Positions 1 to 6,120 of a DNA stretch of 9,085 nucleotides are shown one piece after another (positions within the stretch are counted from its first letter, which is position 1; the number at the start of each line of letters is the position of its first letter). The notes beneath the pieces were generated by a model. The model saw only the letters and a program-made list of their open reading frames with translations, had not been told where the DNA came from and searched no databases. Both the position numbers and the translations under genes were made by a program. Source of the DNA: Thermoproteota archaeon (lineage in GTDB: Archaea > Thermoproteota > Thermoprotei > Thermoproteales > Thermocladiaceae); NCBI GenBank assembly GCA_013153895.1, contig JAADDN010000205.1, positions 1 through 9,085 of the forward strand, in the 5' to 3' direction.

Positions 1-1
1 A

Positions 2-658
2 TACCCTCAAAAATGCATAAGAAGATACGGCTCTAGACCAATATACTCCATAGATTATAGTAGAGAGATTGGACTAAGAATACTTATAGGTTCTATAGCT
101 CGAATAGCTCTACAGTTCGATTATGGTATTAGACCATTATTATGCTACTACGAGGGACATTACTATAGATGCTTCATAATGATACTGAAGGATAGGTCTG
201 ACGCAGTCTCAACAGTTAAGAATTTAGGATATGTAATACATGTTAGATCTTCAGGAAAGATAGAGTTCGTTAAGAAGTATCCTGTATGTAAGATCCGTAG
301 GAGAGATATCGATGTTGGTGGTCCATTATGGATAGGCTCAATCATAGATCTAGATTTTGTAAAAGAAATTTATGAAATATTGATGAACGAGAAATCTTAT
401 CTAACAAATAATGAGAAGCTTGTTAAACTTATTGAAGATTTTATAGAAGAGGCGCCATTAAGTGATGTTCCTTACTATACTACTAGCATGATCTGTAGAG
501 GACTTGGATCAGAGGTAAGCTCTAAGAGACTTGTGGAGGCTCTACGTAAAGCTGGAATTGATGCTTCTAGAACTCACATGGATCCTAGAGGTGTTAGGGT
601 TAATGAGGAAGTAGAAGTTTTGAGAGAGATAGCTTTAACAATATTAGGAAGATCATGA
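2..658 (+). CDS. trm1: tRNA (guanine(26)-N(2))-dimethyltransferase Trm1, C-terminal part (5' end outside window)
   Basis: Trm1 uses S-adenosylmethionine to dimethylate G26 of tRNA. The frame is open from base 2, so this is the last 218 residues of a protein that is usually about 380 residues in archaea; the SAM-binding motifs lie upstream. The family signatures seen are a CIRRYGSRP segment, then EIGLRILIGSIAR, then LLCYYEGHYYRCF, which is the end of the methyltransferase domain. The Trm1-specific C-terminal domain follows, with GGPLWIGSI near the middle and THMDPRGVRV close to the end. An internal ATG at 179 is not the start, because the conserved Trm1 sequence continues upstream in frame. 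The stop overlaps the next gene's ATG (ATGA, 655-658), suggesting one transcript and coupled translation. Identification rests on family motifs and is firm; the N-terminal half cannot be judged. Confidence 0.93.
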   Translation, partial: YPQKCIRRYGSRPIYSIDYSREIGLRILIGSIARIALQFDYGIRPLLCYYEGHYYRCFIMILKDRSDAVSTVKNLGYVIHVRSSGKIEFVKKYPVCKIRRRDIDVGGPLWIGSIIDLDFVKEIYEILMNEKSYLTNNEKLVKLIEDFIEEAPLSDVPYYTTSMICRGLGSEVSSKRLVEALRKAGIDASRTHMDPRGVRVNEEVEVLREIALTILGRS

Positions 659-1197
659 GTAAGCTCTTACTCATAGCTGGACTACCATGTGCAGGTAAGA
701 CTACTGTAGCTAAGATATTGTCAGAGTTGACGAATGCTCCAATAGTAGTTATGGGTGACATAGTTAGAGAAATTTCTCAAAAAACGGGAGAGGAACCACA
801 TAAAATTGCTGTGGGTCTTAGAGTTAGGGAGGGCAGGAGAGCTATAGCTCTCAGAGTCTTAGAGAAGTTGAAAAATATCAAGAACGATCTCATAATTGTT
901 GAAGGTGTCAGAAGCATAGATGAGGTAGAATGTTTCAGAGAACATGGATACGAGACCTATCTAATATATGTAGTAGCTTCTAGACCTGAACGTGAGAGAA
1001 GAGCATTAGCTAGGGGTCGTGATGAAGATGTTAAACATGTTCCAAATATAACGTTGAGAGATCTAAGAGAATCTGCATATGGTCTAACAGACCTCATAAT
1101 ATATGCTGATGTAGTACTATTAAACGAGTATGAGAGTATTGAAGGTGTTAGAGAAGCATGTATAAATCTTCTAAGAAAACTTAAGATAATAGAATGA
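655..1197 (+). CDS. UPF0200 family P-loop nucleotide kinase-like protein
   Basis: A 180-residue protein of the UPF0200 family, an archaeal P-loop group related in sequence to dephospho-CoA kinases and adenylate kinases; its physiological substrate is not established to my knowledge. Visible motifs are a Walker A loop GLPCAGKTT at residues 9-17, MGDIVRE at 33-39 (the acceptor-side Asp-Arg of NMP-kinase-like proteins), and an IIVEGVRSIDEVE strand near 98-110 resembling Walker B. An arginine-rich lid-like stretch (RPERERRALARGRDED) lies near 130-145. The length is normal for the family. The ATG overlaps the trm1 stop, and the gene's own TGA overlaps the next ATG (1194-1197). I recall that Archaeoglobus carries UPF0200 and UPF0201 as a single fused protein, in the same order as these two genes, which supports a joint function. 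Family call is firm; activity is unknown. Confidence 0.87.
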   Translation: MSKLLLIAGLPCAGKTTVAKILSELTNAPIVVMGDIVREISQKTGEEPHKIAVGLRVREGRRAIALRVLEKLKNIKNDLIIVEGVRSIDEVECFREHGYETYLIYVVASRPERERRALARGRDEDVKHVPNITLRDLRESAYGLTDLIIYADVVLLNEYESIEGVREACINLLRKLKIIE

Positions 1198-1631
1198 GGA
1201 TAACAGTATGGGTCGAAGTTAGACCTAGCGAGGATGTTGAGAAAGTTAAGAAGGCTGTTCTAAACATATTATCACCAACGGTAATAAATTTTGAGAAGAT
1301 AGGTGATAGAACTTATCTAGTAGCTTCAGCAGCTAGCTATAGAGCATTATATAAACTTAGAGAACTAATACGTAAACAAGAGATAGAGGATTCTGCAAGA
1401 CTAGTACTTACTAGAGGAATAGTCTCTGAAAACAAGATCGTTATACATGTTAATAAGCAGGCTGCATATGCTGGACATCTATCGTTTGTAACTGAGGAGA
1501 AGGAGAGTCCTCTAGGACCTATAACTATAATTATAGAGACTAACAAGATTAGACAACTAATAGATTGGCTAGCTCCACGAACAGTGAGAGGAGAGAGAAT
1601 ATACGATGTAGAGCCTCCTGAAGACTGTTAG
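1194..1631 (+). CDS. UPF0201 family protein (COG1325, predicted RNA-binding)
   Basis: A 145-residue archaeal protein of the UPF0201/COG1325 family, which has been predicted to bind RNA and described as exosome-associated on comparative grounds, not by direct assay. Family features visible are an N-terminal VWVEVRPSEDVEKVKKAV strand-helix, a central LRELIRKQEIEDSAR helix, the conserved LTRG and HVNKQAAYAG segments (the second near residues 86-95), an LGPITIIIE strand, and the IDWLAPRTVRG block near the C-terminus. Length matches the family. It overlaps the upstream kinase-like gene by ATGA with no clear Shine-Dalgarno sequence, so translation is probably coupled. Its 3' end overlaps the 3' end of purS on the other strand by 4 bp, which leaves no intergenic room for a terminator. 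Confidence 0.85.
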   Translation: MRITVWVEVRPSEDVEKVKKAVLNILSPTVINFEKIGDRTYLVASAASYRALYKLRELIRKQEIEDSARLVLTRGIVSENKIVIHVNKQAAYAGHLSFVTEEKESPLGPITIIIETNKIRQLIDWLAPRTVRGERIYDVEPPEDC

Positions 1632-1882
1632 TATTCTGCTATTATCTCTATACTATACTCATCCTTTACAGGATTAGCTAACAGTCTTCTACATGCTTCA
1701 TCAGCTATCTTAAAAGCTTCTTCTTTACTATTAGTCTCTACTTCTAGATAATATACTTTACCAGATCTTACCGATCTCACCTGTCTTAATCCTAGGTCTT
1801 GAAGACATGATAGTGTTACAGTACCTTCAGGATCGTGAAGATCTTTTCTCAATCTTATCTCTACTCTTACTAGATATTTCAT
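1628..1882 (-). CDS. purS: Phosphoribosylformylglycinamidine synthase subunit PurS
   Basis: PurS is the small subunit of the three-part FGAM synthase (PurS-PurQ-PurL), which converts FGAR plus glutamine and ATP to FGAM in purine synthesis; it bridges PurQ to PurL and helps pass ammonia. The 84 residues match the usual PurS length and pattern: an N-terminal VRVEIRLRKDLHDPEG strand and loop, the LGLRQVRSVRSGKVYYLEVE block around residues 30-50, a helix with EAFKIADEACRRLLANPV, and a short final strand. It is the last gene of the minus-strand operon, starting 5 bp after the purD stop, with a GGTGAG Shine-Dalgarno at 1891-1896. purQ and purL are not in this window. The stop overlaps that of the UPF0201 gene tail to tail. 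Confidence 0.9.
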   Translation of the reverse strand: MKYLVRVEIRLRKDLHDPEGTVTLSCLQDLGLRQVRSVRSGKVYYLEVETNSKEEAFKIADEACRRLLANPVKDEYSIEIIAEY

Positions 1883-1887
1883 AGTTA

Positions 1888-3372
1888 TTACTCACCGTAC
1901 ATATATGTTATCAATCCCTTGCCTGGAATCCACTCCTTAATCACGTATCTTTCAAGCTTTCTAGCTCTATATGCTCTCCTTATTATCTCCGCGTTCTCAA
2001 TCATTTTCTCTATAGAGATTCTTGATCCTATATCTAACCTATATATTAACTTCCAATCTCTCAACCTGATGAGACTGCTAGTGAGGATCTCGTTCACTTT
2101 GTGAGCTGCTTCTGGAATAGTCTCTCCAAATCCAGCTATCTCTACAGCTCTAGAACCAACAGTGATTAATCCTTCTTCTCTCTGATCAACGGAACCGTAA
2201 TATACTTTACATCCTTTCTCAACGATTTTCTCTTCATCTATCTCCATGATGTGTCCTTGTGCTAGTTTTCTATCTAATGGATATCCTAGTGGTGCTGCTG
2301 CTTTAACTACTACTGCAATATTCTTGAACTCTAGTTTTATCTTTGGTAAGGATCTTGATAAGATTGCTTCAAATATGTCAACTATATCTGTCTCTAGTAC
2401 TGATAGAACGTTCACACCTTCAGGATCTCCAAACCTAGCATAACACTCTATGACTGTTGGTCCCCATACTGGTGTAAGCATCATCTGTCCAGATATTATT
2501 CCTCTATATTCTACACCTAGCTCCTTCCTGATAGCTTCTACAAGCATCTTAACTATCTGTACACTCTTCTCATATTCTTCACTAGTTATGAATGGTAATG
2601 TTATTCCAGGACCCATTATTGATCCCATACCACCTGTCTCAGGACCTATACCATACTCATAAGCATGCTTATAGTCCTGTACTAGTGGTAATGGTAGGAC
2701 ATTTACTCCATCGGTAAAGCACTGTAAAGTATATTCTATTCCTTCAACCTTCTCCTCTATGAGTATCTTATCCTCTATGTCAGTATACTTAGATACTTCT
2801 GCGAAAAGTTTCGTAACATGTGCCTCTTTTACTCTACTACGTACATCTCTAAGATATGCTTGAAAATCTGCTATAACTTTGACACCTTTACCACCGAACT
2901 GTCTAGCTGGTTTTATAGCTACGCTCTCTCCTGTCTCTCTAATAAATTCTAAAGCTTCTCGAACATCTCTAAACGTCCAGAACCTCAATCTGCCAGGTAT
3001 ATTGTACTTCCACATTAACCTCCTCATGAATGCCTTAGACTGTTCTACCTGTGCAGCCTCTCTTCTAGGACCTATACAGGGAACTCCCTCCACATCTTCA
3101 ACAGCATTTACAACACCTCTGAACAGTGGTTCTTCTGGTCCAATGACTACTAGGTCTATACCCTTATCTCTAACAACCTTGAGAACAGTCTCTGGATCTA
3201 GAAAGTCTCCTATAATGATCTCTCCGTCCCTAGCTTTACAACATCTCTCTATTCCAGGATTACGATGCTTCATTAAAGCATATAGTCTTATCTTATGACC
3301 ACTCCTCGCTATAGCTTCGGCAATAGCATGCTCTCTTGAACATTCTCCTAATAAGAGTATCTTGCTCACCAT
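1888..3372 (-). CDS. purD: Phosphoribosylamine-glycine ligase (GAR synthetase)
   Basis: PurD condenses phosphoribosylamine with glycine, using ATP, to give glycinamide ribonucleotide, the step after PurF. The 494 residues show the PurD order. An N-domain has a dinucleotide-fold-like start ending in SREHA (12-16) and GPEEPL (78-83). The ATP-grasp core begins at QSKAFM (111-116), with an FGGKGVKVI glycine loop near 159-167, LIEEKVEGIEYT near 204-215, QDYKHA (232-237), GPETGGMG (243-250) and ARFGDPE (312-318). The C-domain ends at YRLDIG (444-449). Oddities are: the N-terminal glycine loop is GECSREHA where GSGGREHA is usual; Tyr311 lies where the usual EFNARFGDPE motif has Asn, a metal-ligand position; and about 45 residues follow the DIG end, making the protein longer than the usual 420-440. 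It overlaps the upstream PurF-like gene by 7 bp. A GTG at 3369 is a possible alternative start. Confidence 0.9.
   Translation of the reverse strand: MVSKILLLGECSREHAIAEAIARSGHKIRLYALMKHRNPGIERCCKARDGEIIIGDFLDPETVLKVVRDKGIDLVVIGPEEPLFRGVVNAVEDVEGVPCIGPRREAAQVEQSKAFMRRLMWKYNIPGRLRFWTFRDVREALEFIRETGESVAIKPARQFGGKGVKVIADFQAYLRDVRSRVKEAHVTKLFAEVSKYTDIEDKILIEEKVEGIEYTLQCFTDGVNVLPLPLVQDYKHAYEYGIGPETGGMGSIMGPGITLPFITSEEYEKSVQIVKMLVEAIRKELGVEYRGIISGQMMLTPVWGPTVIECYARFGDPEGVNVLSVLETDIVDIFEAILSRSLPKIKLEFKNIAVVVKAAAPLGYPLDRKLAQGHIMEIDEEKIVEKGCKVYYGSVDQREEGLITVGSRAVEIAGFGETIPEAAHKVNEILTSSLIRLRDWKLIYRLDIGSRISIEKMIENAEIIRRAYRARKLERYVIKEWIPGKGLITYMYGE
1891..1896 (-). promoter_or_regulatory. purS Shine-Dalgarno (GGTGAG)
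   Basis: GGTGAG sits inside the last two codons of purD, 8 nt upstream of the purS ATG at 1882. It matches the archaeal anti-Shine-Dalgarno (CACCUC-type 16S tail) well and supports this start codon as an internal operon gene. Confidence 0.65.
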
Positions 3373-4652
3373 GGTGATCTACCACCCATACAGTAAGTAC
3401 ATACTCTATCTTCATCTATATTAAAAACTTTAAACGTCTCATAAATGTCCTCTAGCTCTGTGAAATAGATCTCATCAACATTCAGAACTTCAGCAAGCTC
3501 GCTTCTTGGAACATTAGCACATATGAGCTCACTCTCATCAGGAACTTCCATATAGAATGGGCACTTTCTAACTATTGGTGGAGACATTATGAGGACAGAT
3601 GTCCTACATGTACCTATCCTATTACGTAAATATTGAACTATGCTTCTTAATGTGACTCCCTTAAGAATACTATCGTCTACGAGAAGCACGTTCTTACCTG
3701 CTAATACAGGTCTTATAGGACTCATCTTTAACTGTACACCAATCATCCTTTCTAAAATATCTTCAACAAGTGCTGACCTTACTCTACGACCTGTCTGTAC
3801 GAATCCAATATAATATTCTAGACCTAGTACTCTTGCATACTCTAGAGCATATATGATACCTGTCTCTGGAATTCCAACAACTATGTCATAATCCTTGAGA
3901 TTGAATCTCTCAGCTGCTCTCCTAGCAAGTTCCCTCCTGAACCTATATATAGGTACGTTATCTATGGTACTGTCAAGTCTCGAGTAATATATGTACTCTA
4001 AAGCACATACACAACCTATCTTCCTCGTTTTAGAACGTTCAACAGAGTACTTACATATCTTTACGCAGGATCCTGGATCAACGTCAGATCTTAAGTCAGC
4101 ACCAACACACTCTATAGCACAGCTCTCGCTTGATGCTACTGCAAGATCAAAACCATATGCTCCTATCTGCATTGGCTTCAGACCACTAGGATCTCTATAG
4201 ACTAGAACCTCATTATTGCTTGATACTGCTATAAGTGTGAGAGGTCTCTTAACCTTCTCTGAGAGCTCGTTCAACATCTCTGAACCATTATCAACATCTT
4301 TAAGAGCAGCTTCAACACACTCGATTATCTTATCCTCTATATCTACTATAGGAGAGTAAGATGCTACTAGATACTCAACATCGTTATGATGTTTATGTAT
4401 GATGTTCTTACCTTCTACTAGAGGAGTAGTAACCCATCCTACACCATACCATCCCTCGATCTCTAGAAGCTTCTCAACATTGTAAGATCTCTCGACATCA
4501 CCACCACCCTCGAGGATCTTTGTCTCGTTACCACATATGTACATTCCACTACCTGCCTGTCCTCTATGATTGAGAGCTAGGAGACCATAATACACTATCT
4601 TGCTCACGTTCCAAGCTTCATCAAATGCGTACACTGAGAACAGTCCAGTCAC
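3366..4652 (-). CDS. PurF-like paralogue with degenerate glutaminase domain (GTG start)
   Basis: A 428-residue homologue of amidophosphoribosyltransferase. I start it at GTG 4652 because this puts GLFSVY at the N-terminus, where PurF has CGIFGVY, and because a TATA box lies about 27 bp upstream; the longer frame from 4817 would run into the opposite-strand purF. The fold is recognisable: HRGQ at 29-32, YRDPSGLKPM at 152-161, SSES at 174-177, then a phosphoribosyltransferase domain with VDDSILKGVT at 325-334. The glutaminase residues are missing: Thr2 replaces the nucleophilic Cys, GVGWVTTPL replaces the GHVRYSTTG block, and the Asn-Gly and Asp motifs are absent. Four cysteines (216, 364, 418, 421) match the [4Fe-4S] ligands of Bacillus-type PurF. 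It is first in an operon with purD and purS. It may be a partner or regulator of PurF, or an ammonia-dependent enzyme; function is not established. Confidence 0.87.
   Translation of the reverse strand: MTGLFSVYAFDEAWNVSKIVYYGLLALNHRGQAGSGMYICGNETKILEGGGDVERSYNVEKLLEIEGWYGVGWVTTPLVEGKNIIHKHHNDVEYLVASYSPIVDIEDKIIECVEAALKDVDNGSEMLNELSEKVKRPLTLIAVSSNNEVLVYRDPSGLKPMQIGAYGFDLAVASSESCAIECVGADLRSDVDPGSCVKICKYSVERSKTRKIGCVCALEYIYYSRLDSTIDNVPIYRFRRELARRAAERFNLKDYDIVVGIPETGIIYALEYARVLGLEYYIGFVQTGRRVRSALVEDILERMIGVQLKMSPIRPVLAGKNVLLVDDSILKGVTLRSIVQYLRNRIGTCRTSVLIMSPPIVRKCPFYMEVPDESELICANVPRSELAEVLNVDEIYFTELEDIYETFKVFNIDEDRVCTYCMGGRSPW
3371..3387 (-). promoter_or_regulatory. purD Shine-Dalgarno within a small hairpin covering the start codon
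   Basis: On the minus strand GGGTGGT (3387-3381) lies 8 nt before the purD ATG (3372) and can pair partly with the archaeal 16S tail. In the mRNA GUGGU (3385-3381) can also pair with ACCAU (3375-3371), using one G-U pair and a 5-nt AGAUC loop. That would hide both the Shine-Dalgarno and the first two bases of the start codon. A ribosome finishing the upstream PurF-like gene, whose stop is at 3366-3368, would open it, which fits translational coupling. The pairing is seen in sequence; its effect is inferred. The stem is short. Confidence 0.4.
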
Positions 4653-4674
4653 ATTGCATAGACATTTAACGAGG

Positions 4675-4682
4675 TATTTAAA
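4675..4682 (-). promoter_or_regulatory. TATA box for the purF-like/purD/purS operon
   Basis: The minus strand reads TTTAAATA here, centred about 27 bp upstream of the GTG at 4652. Archaeal TATA boxes lie about 26-28 bp before the transcription start, so the transcript would begin at or within a base or two of the GTG, that is, leaderless. The spacing independently supports the GTG start over the longer frame. Confidence 0.65.
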
Positions 4683-4697
4683 CACTCCAGTCCTATC

Positions 4698-4722
4698 AAA
4701 CGTGTAGCTACGCAACACGTTT
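4698..4722. promoter_or_regulatory. Inverted repeat AAACGTGT-N9-ACACGTTT, candidate operator between divergent purine promoters
   Basis: Two perfectly complementary 8-bp arms (4698-4705 and 4715-4722) are separated by 9 bp, with centre 4710. The element lies in the 100-bp gap between the divergent purF-like operon and purF. Its right arm overlaps the first T residues of the purF TATA box, and its left arm lies 15 bp from the TATA box of the opposite promoter. A second perfect palindrome, GTAGCTAC (4704-4711), lies inside it. A dimeric regulator bound here could block purF and affect both directions. The symmetry is seen; the operator role is inferred. Confidence 0.5.
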
Positions 4723-4728
4723 AAATTA
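4720..4728 (+). promoter_or_regulatory. TATA box for purF
   Basis: TTTAAATTA is centred about 29 bp upstream of the purF ATG at 4753, predicting a leaderless or nearly leaderless transcript. It shares the core GTTTAAAT with the opposite promoter. A second AT-rich run (4732-4740) is too close to the ATG to serve as the TATA box of a transcript that includes the start codon. Confidence 0.62.
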
Positions 4729-4752
4729 GTCAATTTAATATGTGTAGCAAAA

Positions 4753-6120
4753 ATGTGTGGAATAGCTGCATGTGTTGGCTCTCTGGATAGCTTCTCCATA
4801 GTTCGATTCATGCTCATACAGATACAGCATAGAGGTCAGGAAGGAGCTGGAATAGCATGGTATACTCCTCAAGGAATACGATTAATAAAGAATTTTGGAC
4901 TAGTAACACAGGCAATACCTGAAATAGATGTGAAGACTAACATAGCTATAGGACATGTAAGATACTCAACAACAGGAACATACATGAAAAATGTTGAAGA
5001 ACTTCACCCAATGTATGTTAAGGATGGAAGTATAGAGATAGCATTAGCATTTAACGGAACAATAACAAACTATAAAGAGATAAGAAAGGAACTATCATCC
5101 TCATACACGTTTAATACAGATACAGATACTGAAGTAATACTTAAACTCATACACTACGAACTAAAGAAGAAGAACGATATCTTAGAGTCTGTAAGAAACG
5201 CACTACTTAGATTATCAGGTTCATATTCCATAGTACTAATGATCAATGATAAGCTAGTTATTGCTAGAGATCCTCTAGGCTTCAAACCTCTAGCTTATGC
5301 TGAGGTAGATGGATCTGTACTAGTAGCATCAGAGAGCTCAGCAATATCTACCTTAACAGGAGTTGAAGCTAGGGAGGTAGAGCCAGGAGAGATCATTATT
5401 ATTCATAATGGAGAGATTGAGAAACATGAGATAGGTGTAGATATTGGAAAGAGAGCCTACTGCGCATTTGAGTACGTCTACTTCTCTAGACCTGATACAG
5501 TGTTTAATGGTGTAACAATATATGAGTCTAGAAAGAAGATGGGTCAGTACCTAGCTGATCTTGAGGATCAGGAGATCGATATCGTAGTTCCAATACCAGA
5601 GACAGGTAGAATAGCATCATACGGTTATGCTCAGAAGATTGGTAAACCTATCGAAGATGCTCTAATAAAGGTTAGGTACATGGGTAGAAGCTTCATAATG
5701 CCTAGAGAGCTGAGATCACTCATAGCTAGGTTCGGGATAGTGAGATCAGTCATAACTAATAGAAAGATTGCTCTAGTAGATGACTCTCTAGTACGTGGTA
5801 CAACTATGAGAAACATAGTCAAGACGTTGAAAAACCTTGGTGCAGATAGAGTACATGTTAGGATAGCTAGTCCACCAATAAGATATCCATGTTTCATGGG
5901 TATAGACTTCCCAACAAGAGAGGAACTTATAGCATATGGTAAAACTATAATGGAGGTATGTAAACACATATGTGCAGACTCGTTGAAGTACATATGTACT
6001 AAGATGCTTGAGAGAGCTATAGGTAAGAGAGAAGATGAGCTATGTATGGCATGCTTCACAGGTCTCTACCCAATACAGATGGATATTCTTGAGAAGGAGA
6101 AGGAATTCTTAAGAAGATGA
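4753..6120 (+). CDS. purF: Amidophosphoribosyltransferase (glutamine PRPP amidotransferase)
   Basis: PurF makes 5-phosphoribosylamine from PRPP and glutamine, the committed step of purine synthesis. The 455 residues show an N-terminal Ntn glutaminase domain with Cys2 directly after the initiator Met, so no propeptide. HRGQEGAG lies at 26-33, Arg70 in GHVRYSTTG, Asn101-Gly102 in FNGTITN and Asp125 in DTDTEV. The phosphoribosyltransferase domain follows, with IPETG at 281-285, the PRPP loop KVRYMGRSFIMP at 306-317 and VDDSLVRGTT at 342-351. Cys237, Cys380, Cys431 and Cys434 match the [4Fe-4S] ligands of Bacillus-type PurF, with CMACFTG as the C-terminal pair. One deviation is that the stretch after the flexible loop is about 3 residues short compared with E. 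coli, as I remember that sequence, and its usual KLNxxR-type Lys is Arg326. It is transcribed divergently from its degenerate paralogue, and its 3' end overlaps the next gene tail to tail by 12 bp. Confidence 0.94.
   Translation: MCGIAACVGSLDSFSIVRFMLIQIQHRGQEGAGIAWYTPQGIRLIKNFGLVTQAIPEIDVKTNIAIGHVRYSTTGTYMKNVEELHPMYVKDGSIEIALAFNGTITNYKEIRKELSSSYTFNTDTDTEVILKLIHYELKKKNDILESVRNALLRLSGSYSIVLMINDKLVIARDPLGFKPLAYAEVDGSVLVASESSAISTLTGVEAREVEPGEIIIIHNGEIEKHEIGVDIGKRAYCAFEYVYFSRPDTVFNGVTIYESRKKMGQYLADLEDQEIDIVVPIPETGRIASYGYAQKIGKPIEDALIKVRYMGRSFIMPRELRSLIARFGIVRSVITNRKIALVDDSLVRGTTMRNIVKTLKNLGADRVHVRIASPPIRYPCFMGIDFPTREELIAYGKTIMEVCKHICADSLKYICTKMLERAIGKREDELCMACFTGLYPIQMDILEKEKEFLRR

Noticed and set aside
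381..440. TGATGA motif as a C box of a C/D guide RNA
   Set aside because: No properly spaced CTGA D box or D'/C' motifs follow, and the site is inside trm1 coding sequence.
179..658. ATG 179 as the start of a separate 159-residue protein
   Set aside because: Typical Trm1 sequence continues in frame upstream to base 2, so it is an internal Met of a truncated-by-window gene.
2879..3298. Plus-strand open frame antisense to purD (139 codons)
   Set aside because: Ser/Pro/Leu-rich composition typical of the complement of a coding strand, no family motif, and purD itself is unambiguous.
4653..4817. ATG at 4817 as start of the minus-strand PurF-like gene (55 extra residues)
   Set aside because: The extension would overlap the opposite-strand purF start and cross both promoters, shows no family similarity, and precedes the point where PurF homology begins. 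A GTG with correctly spaced TATA box lies exactly at that point.
5631..6059. Hydrophobic-looking minus-strand frame antisense to purF (142 codons)
   Set aside because: It is the mirror of a conserved phosphoribosyltransferase region; apparent membrane-like runs come from complementing charged codons.
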